This document shows positions 54,425-63,568 of a DNA stretch of 64,000 nt, piece after piece (position 1 is the first letter of the stretch; each line of letters begins with the position of its first letter). A program made the translations under genes and the position numbers. The notes beneath the pieces were generated by a model. That model did no database searches. It saw only the letters and a list, made by a program, of their open reading frames with translations, and was not told the DNA's origin. This DNA is from CAVYXZ01 sp963772595 (GTDB taxonomy: Bacteria; Chloroflexota; Anaerolineae; Aggregatilineales; Phototrophicaceae): positions 1,364,001-1,428,000 of the forward strand of contig CAVYXZ010000007.1 of NCBI GenBank assembly GCA_963772595.1, in the 5' to 3' direction.

Positions 54425-55585
54425 GGGCCAACACTCTCTATCGTTTGATCGAGGCTGGTCTCGCGGCCAAAATGGCGCACGCCGTAATGCGCGAGAATCG
54501 CGCGGCTCTCGTCTTCCCAGGACCCCGGAATGCGGAAGGCAGCGATCACCTCACTCGGCGTCCGCCCCATTTCAAGCACGCCTTTGATCACACCACGCGC
54601 GACCAGATCAGCACGGGTGTTGCTGACCACATTCATCGTGACGACCAGCCGGTCCACTTCAGGCTGGCTCAGGATAAGCTTGGTCAGTTCTTTGATCTTC
54701 CATACGCTGGGGTTGCCGCCAATCTCGCAATAGTTGGCTGGCTTCAGGCCGCGATCCAGGACCAGGTCCATCACGGCGAGGCTGGCCCCACCCCCGCCAA
54801 TCAGCAGGCCGATATTGCCGCCAAAAGGAATCAAGCGCCCGGCGACGCCGCGATGATCCGCCAGAATCGATCTCCAGCGCACGCTGTTCGAAATCGCTGC
54901 GCCGGTTGGCAATGGCCTGGCTGTGCGGCAGGGCATCCAGCACGGCGGCCTGCCGGAAGCTGGCATCGTCGTCCAGTTCCAGGTGGACATCCGCGACCCA
55001 CCACTTGCCGTCTGGCGTCAAGACCACCGGGTTGCATTCCAGCAGCAGGGCATCGAAGCGGGCAAAAGCGTTGGCAATCTGCGTAATCAAACGGCCCAGG
55101 CGCGGGTTGGCTTCGCCCGTGAAACCCAGCGTCGCGGCCAGTTGGCGGCCCACGAAATCAGGCAGGGCTGAAGCCAGTGAAAAAGGGTGACGAAGGACCT
55201 GATCGGCGCTTTCGACCTCAATACCGCCTTTGGTCGAGAGCAGCAGGATAGCCGTCTTCGCCATGTCATCGTAGGTGGCCCCGATGAAGACCTCCTGGGC
55301 AATGTCGAGGCGCTGCTCGATGAGTACGGCATCCACCGGGAGGCCATGCACCTCCATGTGCAGCAGTTCCTCTGCCAGCTGCCGGGCTTCATCAGGCGAG
55401 CCGCCAAACTTGATCGCCCCGGCTTTCATGCGCCCGCCCGTCGGGACCTGCGCTTTCAGGACGAAGGGCTGCTGTGCAAAGGCACTGGCCGCCACCTCAT
55501 CCGCCGTCCTGGCGACCTGGCTCTCTGGAATGAGCAGACCGGCCTGTTTTAAGAGGCGCTTCGCTTCGTATTCCAGGACTTTCAT
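54421..55585 (-). CDS. Acid-CoA ligase beta subunit (ATP-grasp), one frameshift
   Basis: The frame from 55585 gives MKVLEYEAKRLLKQAGLLIP, KAQVPTGGRMKAGAI and DALLLECNPVVLTPDG, the ATP-grasp half, down to RALEIDSGG. The CoA-ligase half then continues in another frame: PFGGNIGLLIGGGGASLAVM, ANYCEIGGNPS and the C-terminus at 54421. The shift lies near 54850-54870. Joined length is 388 residues, exactly that of SucC/MtkA proteins. It makes acyl-CoA from a dicarboxylic acid with ATP. One base (TGATG) is shared with the upstream enolase-superfamily gene. Confidence 0.88.
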
Positions 55586-56727
55586 CAGGTATCAGCCCGG
55601 TACTTTTCGATGATTTCAGGGTTCAGGTCAATGCCAAAGCCGGGCTTATCCGGCACTTCCATGTAGCCGTCGCGGATCACCGGCTGTTCGATGGGCAGAT
55701 CAACCCACATGGGATCGCGTTTGTAGTTGGGGAAGATTTCGACGTAGAGCGCGTTGGGGACCGCGGCCAGCAGGTGCAGCGCGATCTGCGGTTCTTCATG
55801 GTGTGCCATCTTCACGTGGAATAGCTGCGCCATCTGGGCGATACGCCGCCACTCGGTCACACCGCCGGCAATAGTCACATCGACGTTCAGAATATCGACG
55901 CTGTTGCGGATGATGAGGTCGCGGCAGCCAAAGGCGGAAATCTCCCCCTGCCCGGCGTTGACCGGGATTGAGGTGCTGTCGCGCACCATGCGCAGACCTT
56001 CAAATTGATCGTACCAGATGACCGGCTCTTCGATCCAACCGAGCTTGAGCGGTTCCGCCGCCCGGCAGAATTCGATGGCCTCTTTCGGCGTCCAGCCCTG
56101 ATTCGCGTCACAGACGATGATGAAATCATCACCGACCAGTTCGCGCACTTTCGCCACGCGCTCCAGGTCTTCGGCAATGGTCCGACGGCCCACCTTGAAC
56201 TTGACCCCCGCCATGCCGATTTCTTTGTAGTGCAGCATCTCATCGTTGAGATCGTTCTGGCCTTTGCCCGCCTCATAATAACCGCCAATGGCGATAATCG
56301 GCACTTTGTCCTGGTAGCCCCCCAGCAGCTTATAGACCGGCAGATCGTGAATCTTGCCGAGCAGGTCCCAGATGGCGTTATCGACCGCCGCGATGGCCTG
56401 CGTAAACATCGCATGGTTGTACAGGTCGAGAATGTGGATGCTGCGATTGCCCAGGTCAACTTTCTGAGCGAACATCTTTGCCCAGAGCCGCTCGACGTTA
56501 TGGGGGTCTTCGCCCACCAGCAGCGGGGCCAGGACTTCGCGGATCACGTAAATGATCTTGTCCTGCGTGTGGTCTTCGTCGCCACCAAAGACCTCGCCCA
56601 CCAGCCCCTCATCTGTGTAGACACGGGTGACAATGGTGTCCCGGTTGACGATTTGATAGGTACCGCCTTCAAAATATTGTTCAAGCTGGCGCTTCAGCGG
56701 AATAGCTTCAACTCTAGATATTTTCAT
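55585..56727 (-). CDS. Mandelate racemase/enolase superfamily enzyme, first gene of the acid operon
   Basis: 380 residues. N-terminal capping domain starts MKISRVEAIPLKRQLEQYFE; barrel residues are VKFKVGRR (Lys-x-Lys), IVCDANQGW (Asp), WIEEPV (Glu), NAGQGEIS (Glu) and KMAHHEEPQ (catalytic His), typical of the mandelate racemase subgroup with a Lys and His acting on either face. Such enzymes dehydrate or epimerise sugar acids. As the head of an operon with CoA ligase and fumarase it probably starts breakdown of a sugar or dicarboxylic acid. A predicted GntR operator is 36 bp before the ATG. Confidence 0.9.
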   Translation of the reverse strand: MKISRVEAIPLKRQLEQYFEGGTYQIVNRDTIVTRVYTDEGLVGEVFGGDEDHTQDKIIYVIREVLAPLLVGEDPHNVERLWAKMFAQKVDLGNRSIHILDLYNHAMFTQAIAAVDNAIWDLLGKIHDLPVYKLLGGYQDKVPIIAIGGYYEAGKGQNDLNDEMLHYKEIGMAGVKFKVGRRTIAEDLERVAKVRELVGDDFIIVCDANQGWTPKEAIEFCRAAEPLKLGWIEEPVIWYDQFEGLRMVRDSTSIPVNAGQGEISAFGCRDLIIRNSVDILNVDVTIAGGVTEWRRIAQMAQLFHVKMAHHEEPQIALHLLAAVPNALYVEIFPNYKRDPMWVDLPIEQPVIRDGYMEVPDKPGFGIDLNPEIIEKYRADT

Positions 56728-56762
56728 GGGTCAGCTCAGAAAGTTCATATACAAGTTAACGG

Positions 56763-56776
56763 ATTATATATAATAT
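56763..56776. promoter_or_regulatory. Predicted GntR operator before the acid operon
   Basis: ATTATATATAATAT, identical (inverted) to 59737-59750. Lies 36 bp upstream of the enolase-superfamily start at 56727. Confidence 0.65.
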
Positions 56777-56813
56777 TGCGGCAAATGCAAGCAAGAGACC
56801 TGGCAGTTTGTGT

Positions 56814-57662
56814 TTAGAGCTGACCGATGTGCGATTCCAGCGCGTCTTTAGTCACCGCCGTCTCATACAAGGTATCGAGCTGATTCATGTCGTACCAGGG
56901 ATTACAGACATACTCGACCGACAGGGTGCTCTGGTAATTCAGGGCCTTCAGCCGCTTGATGATGTCCACCCAATCAATCGTGTTTTCGTCATAGCGTGAC
57001 TGGAGTTTGCCGGGCCGCGCCGGGCGAATATGCACGTGATTAGCATAAGCCAACAGCGGGTGGACGCGCTCGTCGGGGATGTATTGCAGCGTGAAATGGG
57101 AATAATCCAGGGTCACTTTGGCGTCGGGCGCGTAGGTATCAATCAACTCTTTGGTGAGTTCCGGCGTCTGTGTGACCGATCCCATATGCGGTTCGAAGCG
57201 CAAGTTGACGCCATACTCAGCGCAAATCTGGGCTGCTTTGGACATTTCCTCGCCCGACGCCGCCAGATTATCGGCGATAGACCGGCCTGGATGCAGCACG
57301 CCGGGCAGGATGGTCATGCCGGGGATACCGCAGAGCTGGCAGAACTGCGCCCCGGCTCGAATAAGCTGCATATTCTTTTGCCGGATGGCCGGGTCCGGGT
57401 CGTTGAGGCTGTGCTGGTCTGGCGATGCGCCAAACTGCGGGAAGAAATCGACCGCGTCCAGTTCGTAGGTCGCCAGCAGCCCATTGACCCAATCCGCCTG
57501 GGCCTGCGGGTCCGCCAGGATGTCCTCCGGTTCGATGCTGCATTTACCGCGTGCATGGAAGCCCGAAATATCCAGCCCTTTGAAGCCGAGATGTTTGGCA
57601 ACGGCCATCACACCTTCCAGCGGGAGGGCCTCAAATGAATGTCCACTGATGGTCAAACGCAT
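56814..57662 (-). CDS. Sugar phosphate isomerase/epimerase-like TIM-barrel protein
   Basis: 282 residues. AP-endonuclease-2-type barrel used by sugar epimerases: LGFKGLDISGFH near the start, RFEPHMGSVTQTP, VTLDYSHFTLQ, HVHIRPARPGK and TLSVEYVCNPW provide the Glu, Asp and His ligands of a divalent metal site at the strand ends. Family members isomerise or epimerise keto-sugars or decyclise inositol derivatives. It is divergent from the GntR gene, and the predicted operators lie in the shared promoter. Substrate unknown. Confidence 0.85.
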   Translation of the reverse strand: MRLTISGHSFEALPLEGVMAVAKHLGFKGLDISGFHARGKCSIEPEDILADPQAQADWVNGLLATYELDAVDFFPQFGASPDQHSLNDPDPAIRQKNMQLIRAGAQFCQLCGIPGMTILPGVLHPGRSIADNLAASGEEMSKAAQICAEYGVNLRFEPHMGSVTQTPELTKELIDTYAPDAKVTLDYSHFTLQYIPDERVHPLLAYANHVHIRPARPGKLQSRYDENTIDWVDIIKRLKALNYQSTLSVEYVCNPWYDMNQLDTLYETAVTKDALESHIGQL

Positions 57663-57717
57663 TTTTTACTCTCCTGTACTCGTGCAAACGCGCATTCTTG
57701 TATTCAGGTCGTGTCGT

Positions 57718-57746
57718 AATATTATATAATTCGTGATATTGTATAT
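57718..57746. promoter_or_regulatory. Paired GntR operator half-sites in the regulator promoter
   Basis: AATATTATATAATT (57718-57731) and ATATTGTATAT (57736-57746) lie between the divergent epimerase and GntR genes. The second is the exact inverted match to ATATACAATAT upstream of the importer. Suggests autoregulation. Confidence 0.6.
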
Positions 57747-57821
57747 TGCAAACCAGCGTCATCTTTATGCCGGTTTTCCCGGTATTAAGCCAGGGTTTCC
57801 AGTGCCAACAAGGTAAAAAGT

Positions 57822-58484
57822 ATGCCGCATAGAGATCAAGATCAACAAAAAACCAAAAAGGACCTCATCATCGAAGTCATGCGCGAAGCCATCCTCTCCG
57901 GTGAGCTGGTGCCCGGCGAACGCCTGCTCCAGGAAGAACTGGCCGAACGCTTCGATGTCAGCCCGACCCCGATCCGCGAGGCCATCCAGCAGTTGGTCGC
58001 CGAAGGCGTCCTCAGCCACAGCCCCTATCGCGGGGTCCAGGTTGCCGAAGTCCACCTGGATGAGGTGCGGCAGGTCTACCTGATCCGCAGCACGCTCGAA
58101 GAACTGGCAACGCGCACCGCTGTGCTCAATTTACGCATCGGCGACGTCATGCAACTGCGTGAGTACCAGGATCAGATTCGAGAGCAAGTCGAGAACAACG
58201 ATCTTCGGATCTTGCGCAAGCTCAACTACGAATTTCATATGCTCATCTACCAGGCATCCAATATGCCGCTCCTTATCCACATGATTAAAAGTCTCTGGAC
58301 CAAGTTCCCCTGGGATACGCTGCACGTGCTGCCCAATCGCGCTGAAGCCGCCACTGATGAGCATGAACTCATTCTCAAAGCCATCAACAACGGTGATGCA
58401 GACTTAGCTGGACGGCTCATGCGTGAACATATCGAAAGCGGCTCTTCGGCCCTGAACGACTATCTGACGCAGAACGAGACGTAG
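57822..58484 (+). CDS. GntR/FCD family transcriptional regulator
   Basis: 220 residues. N-terminal winged helix with ERLLQEELAERFDVSPTPIR and EAIQQLVAEGVLS, the GntR signature, followed by an FCD effector domain (about 85-215) with Arg, Asp and His residues (NYEFHMLIYQ, DEHELILKAI, REHIESGS) of the metal/organic-acid pocket. FCD regulators usually sense small acids such as gluconate, galactarate or pyruvate and release DNA on binding. AT-rich inverted repeats of matching type occur upstream of all operons of this cluster, its own promoter included, so it is the likely local repressor. Confidence 0.93.
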   Translation: MPHRDQDQQKTKKDLIIEVMREAILSGELVPGERLLQEELAERFDVSPTPIREAIQQLVAEGVLSHSPYRGVQVAEVHLDEVRQVYLIRSTLEELATRTAVLNLRIGDVMQLREYQDQIREQVENNDLRILRKLNYEFHMLIYQASNMPLLIHMIKSLWTKFPWDTLHVLPNRAEAATDEHELILKAINNGDADLAGRLMREHIESGSSALNDYLTQNET

Positions 58485-58490
58485 CTCTGG

Positions 58491-59621
58491 CTACCTGAGA
58501 CAGTACTTGCGCACGACGTCTTCGTTGACCTCCACCCCCAGGCCTGGCTTCTCCGGCGGGTAAATCCAGCCATCGACATGGGCAAAAGGTTCCGAGACCA
58601 GCTCATGCTGCATGGGGTTCTCAACCGGCTTAAGTTCAAAAATGTTGGCGTTCGGATTGGCAACCGAGACGTGAATACTGGCGGCGGTGTTGATTGCGCT
58701 GCTCCAGCTATGCGGGTCCATCTGCACCCGATAGCGCGCCGCCAACTGCGTGATCTTCTGCATCCCGGTCACGCCCTCGGTGCGCCCCGGATCAATCAGG
58801 ATCACATCGCAAAGATCGGCCTCCAGCAAACGCTGATAATCGTTCAGATTCCAGAAGCGCTCGCCAAAGCCGATGCGCATCTCCGGCACGGCCTGGCGCA
58901 GATGAATATGATCCTCAAAATTATCGGGGTGAAAGACGTCTTCAAGCCAGGTGAGCTGATACTCGGCAAAGGCCCGCGCCATCTTGACCGCGTAAGGCAG
59001 GTCCCAGTGCATCTTCGCGCCAATATCGACGATGAAACCGGCATCGGGGCCAATCGCTTCGCGGACGGCTTTGACGAAGGCGATGTCACGCTCGGCGCTC
59101 ACCCCCAGGTTGGCATGGCCTTTCTTACCGAAGCCGACCTTGACCAACTGGTAGCCCGCCTGGATGTATCCGGCCAGTTCCTGCGCCATGTCGTCAATTT
59201 CCGAGGCCTTCGGGTGCGTGCTGGCACAGACCGGCAGGCGTTCCTGCTGTTTGCCGCCCAGCAGTTTGTAAAGCGGCTGCCCCAGGATTTTGCCTTTGAG
59301 ATCCCACAGGGCCATATCAATCGCGCTGATGGCAAAGGACGCGATACCGCCCGCATCACCATACCACCAGACCTCGCCGCGCAAATCGTTCCAAATGCGC
59401 TCATTCTCCAGGGGATCGCGCCCAATGACGGTATCGCCCAGGCCGTTTTCAATCAGGGCAGCGGTGGCAAAGGTCGAAGGGCGAAATTGCGAGATGCACT
59501 CGCCCCAACCGACGATGCCGTCGTCCGTTTCCAACCGTACCAGGGTGACGTAGCGGTCGGCAAAATCATCATTTGGCTCCTGATAGCACAGGGGAAAGAC
59601 ATCAAGCTTCTTAACAGACAT
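58491..59621 (-). CDS. Second mandelate racemase/enolase superfamily dehydratase
   Basis: 376 residues from the ATG at 59621, chosen because GGAGAA stands 8 bp before it. Barrel motifs: LVKVGFGKKGH (Lys-x-Gly), FIVDIGAKMHWD (Asp), WLEDVFHPDN (Glu), IGFGERFWN (Glu) and QMDPHSWSS (catalytic His). It resembles galactarate/fuconate-type acid-sugar dehydratases rather than FucD itself. It is convergent with the GntR gene (gap 6 bp) and divergent from the SDR, and shares their predicted operator at 59737-59750. Substrate unknown. Confidence 0.88.
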   Translation of the reverse strand: MSVKKLDVFPLCYQEPNDDFADRYVTLVRLETDDGIVGWGECISQFRPSTFATAALIENGLGDTVIGRDPLENERIWNDLRGEVWWYGDAGGIASFAISAIDMALWDLKGKILGQPLYKLLGGKQQERLPVCASTHPKASEIDDMAQELAGYIQAGYQLVKVGFGKKGHANLGVSAERDIAFVKAVREAIGPDAGFIVDIGAKMHWDLPYAVKMARAFAEYQLTWLEDVFHPDNFEDHIHLRQAVPEMRIGFGERFWNLNDYQRLLEADLCDVILIDPGRTEGVTGMQKITQLAARYRVQMDPHSWSSAINTAASIHVSVANPNANIFELKPVENPMQHELVSEPFAHVDGWIYPPEKPGLGVEVNEDVVRKYCLR

Positions 59622-59736
59622 AGGATCATTTCTCCAGCATGGTTGTCTCGCGGCAAGAGGCACAGCATGGAATCGCCTGCGAGAACAGCATCATTCGACA
59701 AAATGGGCATAGCAATCAATAATATACAGAATGTCG

Positions 59737-59750
59737 ATATTATATATAAT
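59737..59750. promoter_or_regulatory. Predicted GntR operator between dehydratase and SDR
   Basis: ATATTATATATAAT, the exact inverse of 56763-56776. It lies 116 bp before the dehydratase ATG (59621) and 51 bp before the SDR ATG (59801) and may control both. Confidence 0.65.
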
Positions 59751-59800
59751 TTGCCGAAGTTAACAAATTTCGCGGCGCTTGTCAATGAATGTGAGGGTTT

Positions 59801-60544
59801 ATGAATATTCGACTTGATGGAAAGACGGCGATTGTCACCGGGGCGGCCAGCGGGATCGGTCATGCCATCGCCAATGCTATGCACGAAGCCGGCGCGACCA
59901 TCGTGATCGCGGACATTAATCTGGAAAAAGCGGAGGCTGTGGCCGCGCAGCTGGGCGAGCGCGCCCAGGCCATGCATGTCGATGTCGCCAACGTGGAGTC
60001 CTGCCAGCAGCTTGTCCGGCAGACGATTGCCGACCTGGGCCAGCTTGACATTCTGGTCAATAACGCCGGGATCTGCCCGCTGCGCCCGTTGGAAGACGTC
60101 GATCAGGCCTTCTTCGACCTGTTGATCTCGATCAATGTGCGCAGCAGCTATTTTCTGTCGCAGGCGGCGGCCATCCACATGAAAAGCCGCCAGACCGGGC
60201 GCATTATCAACATCAGTTCGGTCGGCGGGCGCACCGGCGGATCGCTGGCGGTCTCGGTCTACGCCGCGACGAAAGCGGCGCTCTTTTCGGTCACCAAGTC
60301 CTTCGCCACCTATCTCGCGCCCTACGGTACGGCCAATACCATCGCGCCCGGACCCTCGCACACACCGCTGACCGAAGCCTGGGATAACCCGGATGGCCTG
60401 GCCGCGCTGGAAGCCAGCATCCCCCTGGGCCGGCTGGGCCGCCCGGAGGATTACTGCAACATGGCCGTCTTCCTGGCCTCGGAGCAGGCCAGCTATATGA
60501 CCGGCGCGACGGTGGACATCAACGGCGGTTTCCGCATGGAGTGA
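59801..60544 (+). CDS. SDR family oxidoreductase
   Basis: 247 residues, a classic short-chain dehydrogenase: TGAASGIG near the start (NAD(P) binding), VNNAGICPL, catalytic Ser in NISSVGGRTG, YAATKAALFS (Tyr and Lys), and a C-terminal MTGATVDINGGF. All catalytic residues are present, in contrast to the SDR at 15409. Likely oxidises a sugar or sugar alcohol or acid feeding the divergent dehydratase. Controlled by the shared GntR operator. Confidence 0.93.
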   Translation: MNIRLDGKTAIVTGAASGIGHAIANAMHEAGATIVIADINLEKAEAVAAQLGERAQAMHVDVANVESCQQLVRQTIADLGQLDILVNNAGICPLRPLEDVDQAFFDLLISINVRSSYFLSQAAAIHMKSRQTGRIINISSVGGRTGGSLAVSVYAATKAALFSVTKSFATYLAPYGTANTIAPGPSHTPLTEAWDNPDGLAALEASIPLGRLGRPEDYCNMAVFLASEQASYMTGATVDINGGFRME

Positions 60545-60620
60545 GGTTAATCGGGCCCGCAAAGACCTCTTAAGATGCTTCATTGAGAACCCGTCATCAC
60601 GGCTTGTGTCTGAAATGCAC

Positions 60621-60646
60621 CCCTTCCCCCGAATTCGAGGGAAGGG
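60621..60646. repeat. Hairpin between the SDR and CitE-like genes
   Basis: CCCTTCCC (60621-60628) pairs with GGGAAGGG (60639-60646), loop containing GAATTC. It lies between convergent genes and may terminate both. No T-run. Similar low-complexity hairpins occur at 34581 and 49943. Confidence 0.5.
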
Positions 60647-60732
60647 AGAACCCCTCCGGCGCGATTTTTGAAGTCCCTCCCTGGATTCGGAGAGATTTAG
60701 GAAAGCGACAAGGAACAATTCGCAGACACGCC

Positions 60733-61594
60733 CTAATCGCCCCCGCCCTCCAGCCGCCGAGCATGGTCCAGGACCGCTGCCGCGCGCTGAATGATGGGCG
60801 CGTCGATCATCCGGCCTTCAAACTGGAAGGCTCCCTGATTCTGGCTGTAGGCCGCCATCAGGCGCTGCGCATAATCCACCTCGGCGGACGTGGGCGACAG
60901 GGCCGCCTGCAAGGGCGCGATCTGTTTCGGGATGAATCGCCAGTTTGCCATCGAAGCCAAAGCGCCGCGCGTGTTGGGCGGCGGATTCCAGCTCCGGCTC
61001 TGACAGGGTCAGATCCGCCTCGACCGTGTCAATGGCCTGAAGTCGAAAGGCCCGCGCCAGCATCACCAGACGGAAGCGGGCAAAATCCAGGTAGTAGTGA
61101 TCGGCTGTCGAGGGCATGTTCATATCGACGGCCATATCCTCGCCACCCAGCATGACGCCGGTCAACTGTGGCGCAGCGACCAGGATCATGTCGAGCTTCA
61201 ACAGGGCCTGAGCCGATTCGATGATGGCAAACACGACCTTCGCTGCCGGCAGCGCCTCGTAAACCATCTGAAGATGCGCCGCTTCGTCCACTTTGGGAAT
61301 CACGAGGCCATCGACCAGGTCGATCAGCGAGTCCAGGTCCTGCCGCCAGAGATCGCTGCTGGCAGGCGAATTGATGCGCAGCAAGCACTCTTTGCCTGCA
61401 AAGTCCAGTTCAGGCAGCAGGCGAGCCAACTGGTCGCGCGCCGCGAGCTTATCGGCGGGGGCCACCGAGTCTTCCAGATCGAAAATCACGCAGTCCACGT
61501 TGAGACCGGCGGCTTTGCGAATCATCTTCTCCGAGATGGCGGGCACAAAGAGCATGACTCGCCGCAGACGCGAGGGCAGCACTCCATCAGGCAT
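60733..61594 (-). CDS. CitE/HpcH-type lyase (malyl-CoA or citramalyl-CoA lyase-like), one frameshift
   Basis: Start ATG at 61594 overlaps the E1 beta stop by 8 bp. Motifs: LRRVMLFVPAISEKMIRKAA, CVIFDLEDSV (Glu-Asp of the metal site), RINSPAS (CoA contact), VFAIIESAQALLKLDM and MLGGEDMAVDM. After KLAIHP the frame shifts near 60928, and IAPLQAALSPTSAEVDYAQ to the stop at 60733 completes the 287-residue protein. The family splits malyl-, citramalyl- or methylmalyl-CoA to acetyl-CoA (or propionyl-CoA) plus a 2-oxoacid. With the CoA ligase and fumarase in the cluster the malyl/citramalyl reaction is the best guess. Confidence 0.85.
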
Positions 61595-62565
61595 GGGCGA
61601 CATCGCGGATGGCCTGCGTGATGCGTTTGACACTGGGGATGACTTCGTCCTCCAGCGGTGGGCTGTAGGGGATCAAGGTGCCGCCCATGTTCACCCGCAC
61701 CACCGGCGCGTCCAACCAGTAGATGCCCTTGCTCGCGGCCAGCGAGACGATGTCGCCGCCCCAGCCTGCCGAATGCGGCGCTTCCTCCACCACGACCAGA
61801 CGGTTCGTCTTCGCCAGCGACTCCAGGATGGTGTCTTCATCCAGCGGCACCATCGAACGCAGGTCAATGACCTCCACGTCGATGCCCTCGTTGGCGAGTT
61901 CCGCTGCCGCTTCCAGCGAGCGCTGCATCATCAACTGGAGTCGCTACGACCGTAACATCACTGCCCTGCCGCCGGACCATCGCCTTACCCAGGGCCATCG
62001 GGCCGAGATCATCTGGCAGCTCTTCGCTCAGGTTATAGAGCAGCTTATGTTCCAGCACGATCACCGGATTGTTCTCGCGGATGGCGCCGCGCAGCAGCCC
62101 GTACATGTCGCTGGGCGTGCCGGGAACCACCACCATCAGACCAGGATGCTGCATCAGCCAGGATTCGCCGCAGGCGGAATGCTGCGTGCCAAAACCTGCT
62201 CCCGCTCCCTGGGCTGCCCGGATCGTCAGCGGCACGGTGAACTGGCCGCTGGACATATAGCGATACTTGGCGATCTGGTTCACGATCTGATCCATCGCCA
62301 CCGGCACGAAATCGACAAACATCAATTCGGCGACAGGCCGCAGCCCCGTGAGCGCCGCACCGAGCGCTGCGCCAATGAAGGCCTCTTCGGAGATCGGCGT
62401 ATCGCGCACGCGGTTGGGGCCAAATTCGTCGTAGAGACCGGGCGTCACCTTAAAAGTGCCCCCGGCTTTCGCCACATCTTCGCCAAAAAAGATCACATCT
62501 TCGTCGCTGCGCAGTTCGTCGGCCAGTGCCCGCTGAACGGCTTCGCGGTAAGTCAGCTTTGCCAT
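61587..62565 (-). CDS. 2-oxoacid dehydrogenase E1 component, beta subunit, one frameshift
   Basis: The frame from 62565 gives AKLTYREAVQRALADELRSD, EDVIFFGEDVAKAGGTFKV and QGAGAGFGTQHSACGESWL up to VVATP. Then LMMQRSLEAAAELANEGIDV in the next frame runs to the stop at 61587; one extra base lies near 61935-61945. Joined length about 325 residues, normal for E1 beta of pyruvate, branched-chain or acetoin complexes. It forms a heterotetramer with E1 alpha and decarboxylates a 2-oxoacid with TPP. Confidence 0.92.
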
Positions 62566-62584
62566 GTAGTTTTATTTGCCTTTT

Positions 62585-63568
62585 CTATGCGTAGATGTGC
62601 TCGTAAGCGGCTTCAAGCGGCGGGAAGGGTTCGTTCTTGGCCCACTCAATCACTTCGATCACGCTGCGTTCGGTCGCCTGCGCCAGTTCGTTAAACTCAG
62701 TTTCGTCAAGCTGACCCGCCGCAATCATGCGCTCCTTGAGAATGGTGATCGGGTCGCGCTGCATCCAGCGTTCGAGTTCACCTTCTGGCCGGTATGGCCC
62801 GGTATCGGTGCGCGAATGCCCGCGATAACGATAGGTCTTGAGTTCGATCAGCGAGGGGCCGTTGCCCTGGCGCGCGCTTTCAATCGCCGCGCTGACTTCC
62901 GCGTGGACGACCTCCACATCCTGTCCATCGACGATGATGCCCGGCATGTTATAGGCACAGGCGCGATCCGCCAGATTGGTTACGGGCGTGGTCGTCTCCA
63001 GCGGACTGTATTCGCCATAGAGATTGTTTTCGATGATGAATACGACCGGCAGATTCCAGATGGCCGCCAGGTTCAGGGATTCGTGGAATGCGCCGATATT
63101 GACAGAGCCATCGCCAAACAGCGAGACCGCCACGCTGTCCAGGCCCTTGACCTGAGCCGTCAGCGCCGCGCCCACCGCAATCGGCAGCCCGGCCCCGACA
63201 ATCGCATTGGCTCCCAGCAGGCCCAGCGAGGCATCGGTCATGTGCATACTGCCGCCTTTGCCGCCGTTGCAGCCGCTGGCCTTGCCCATCATCTCCGCCA
63301 TGAGCGCCTTGATTTCAACGCCCATCGCCAGCGCATGACCGTGCCCGCGATAGGTACAGGTCATCTTGTCGCCCTCTTTCAAGGCCCAGGCGACGCCCAC
63401 CGCACAGGCTTCCTGCCCGATGCACAGATGGGTAGACCCGCGCACCAGGTTGGCATTGAACAAGAGCTGAATTTGCTCCTCGGAATAGCGAATGTCCAGC
63501 ATCCGCCGCAGCATAGCCAGCCGGGTGTCTGCGGGCAATGCGGGTGCTTCTGAAGTCGTCATCGTCAT
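62585..63568 (-). CDS. 2-oxoacid dehydrogenase E1 component, alpha subunit
   Basis: 327 residues. TPP-binding motif starts at SLFGDGSVNIGAFHESLNLA and ends with IIENN (about 26 residues on); YRGHGHALAMGV and KGGSMHM line the pocket. The length and form fit the acetoin/pyruvate dehydrogenase AcoA/PdhA group. It overlaps the E2 stop by 4 bp (ATGA), so E2, E1 alpha and E1 beta are coupled. The true substrate is unclear; a 2-oxoacid made by the CitE-like lyase is an attractive guess. Confidence 0.94.
   Translation of the reverse strand: MTMTTSEAPALPADTRLAMLRRMLDIRYSEEQIQLLFNANLVRGSTHLCIGQEACAVGVAWALKEGDKMTCTYRGHGHALAMGVEIKALMAEMMGKASGCNGGKGGSMHMTDASLGLLGANAIVGAGLPIAVGAALTAQVKGLDSVAVSLFGDGSVNIGAFHESLNLAAIWNLPVVFIIENNLYGEYSPLETTTPVTNLADRACAYNMPGIIVDGQDVEVVHAEVSAAIESARQGNGPSLIELKTYRYRGHSRTDTGPYRPEGELERWMQRDPITILKERMIAAGQLDETEFNELAQATERSVIEVIEWAKNEPFPPLEAAYEHIYA

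Noticed and set aside
53522..55585. Plain TCA-cycle succinyl-CoA synthetase
   Set aside because: Not excluded by sequence, but operon partners (enolase-superfamily enzyme, fumarase, nearby CitE lyase) fit a malate/citramalate-CoA ligase better; kept as an alternative.
59453..60718. Minus-strand frame of 421 codons over the SDR gene
   Set aside because: The SDR on the plus strand has all catalytic motifs; this frame is antisense and its end only overlaps the dehydratase start by chance.
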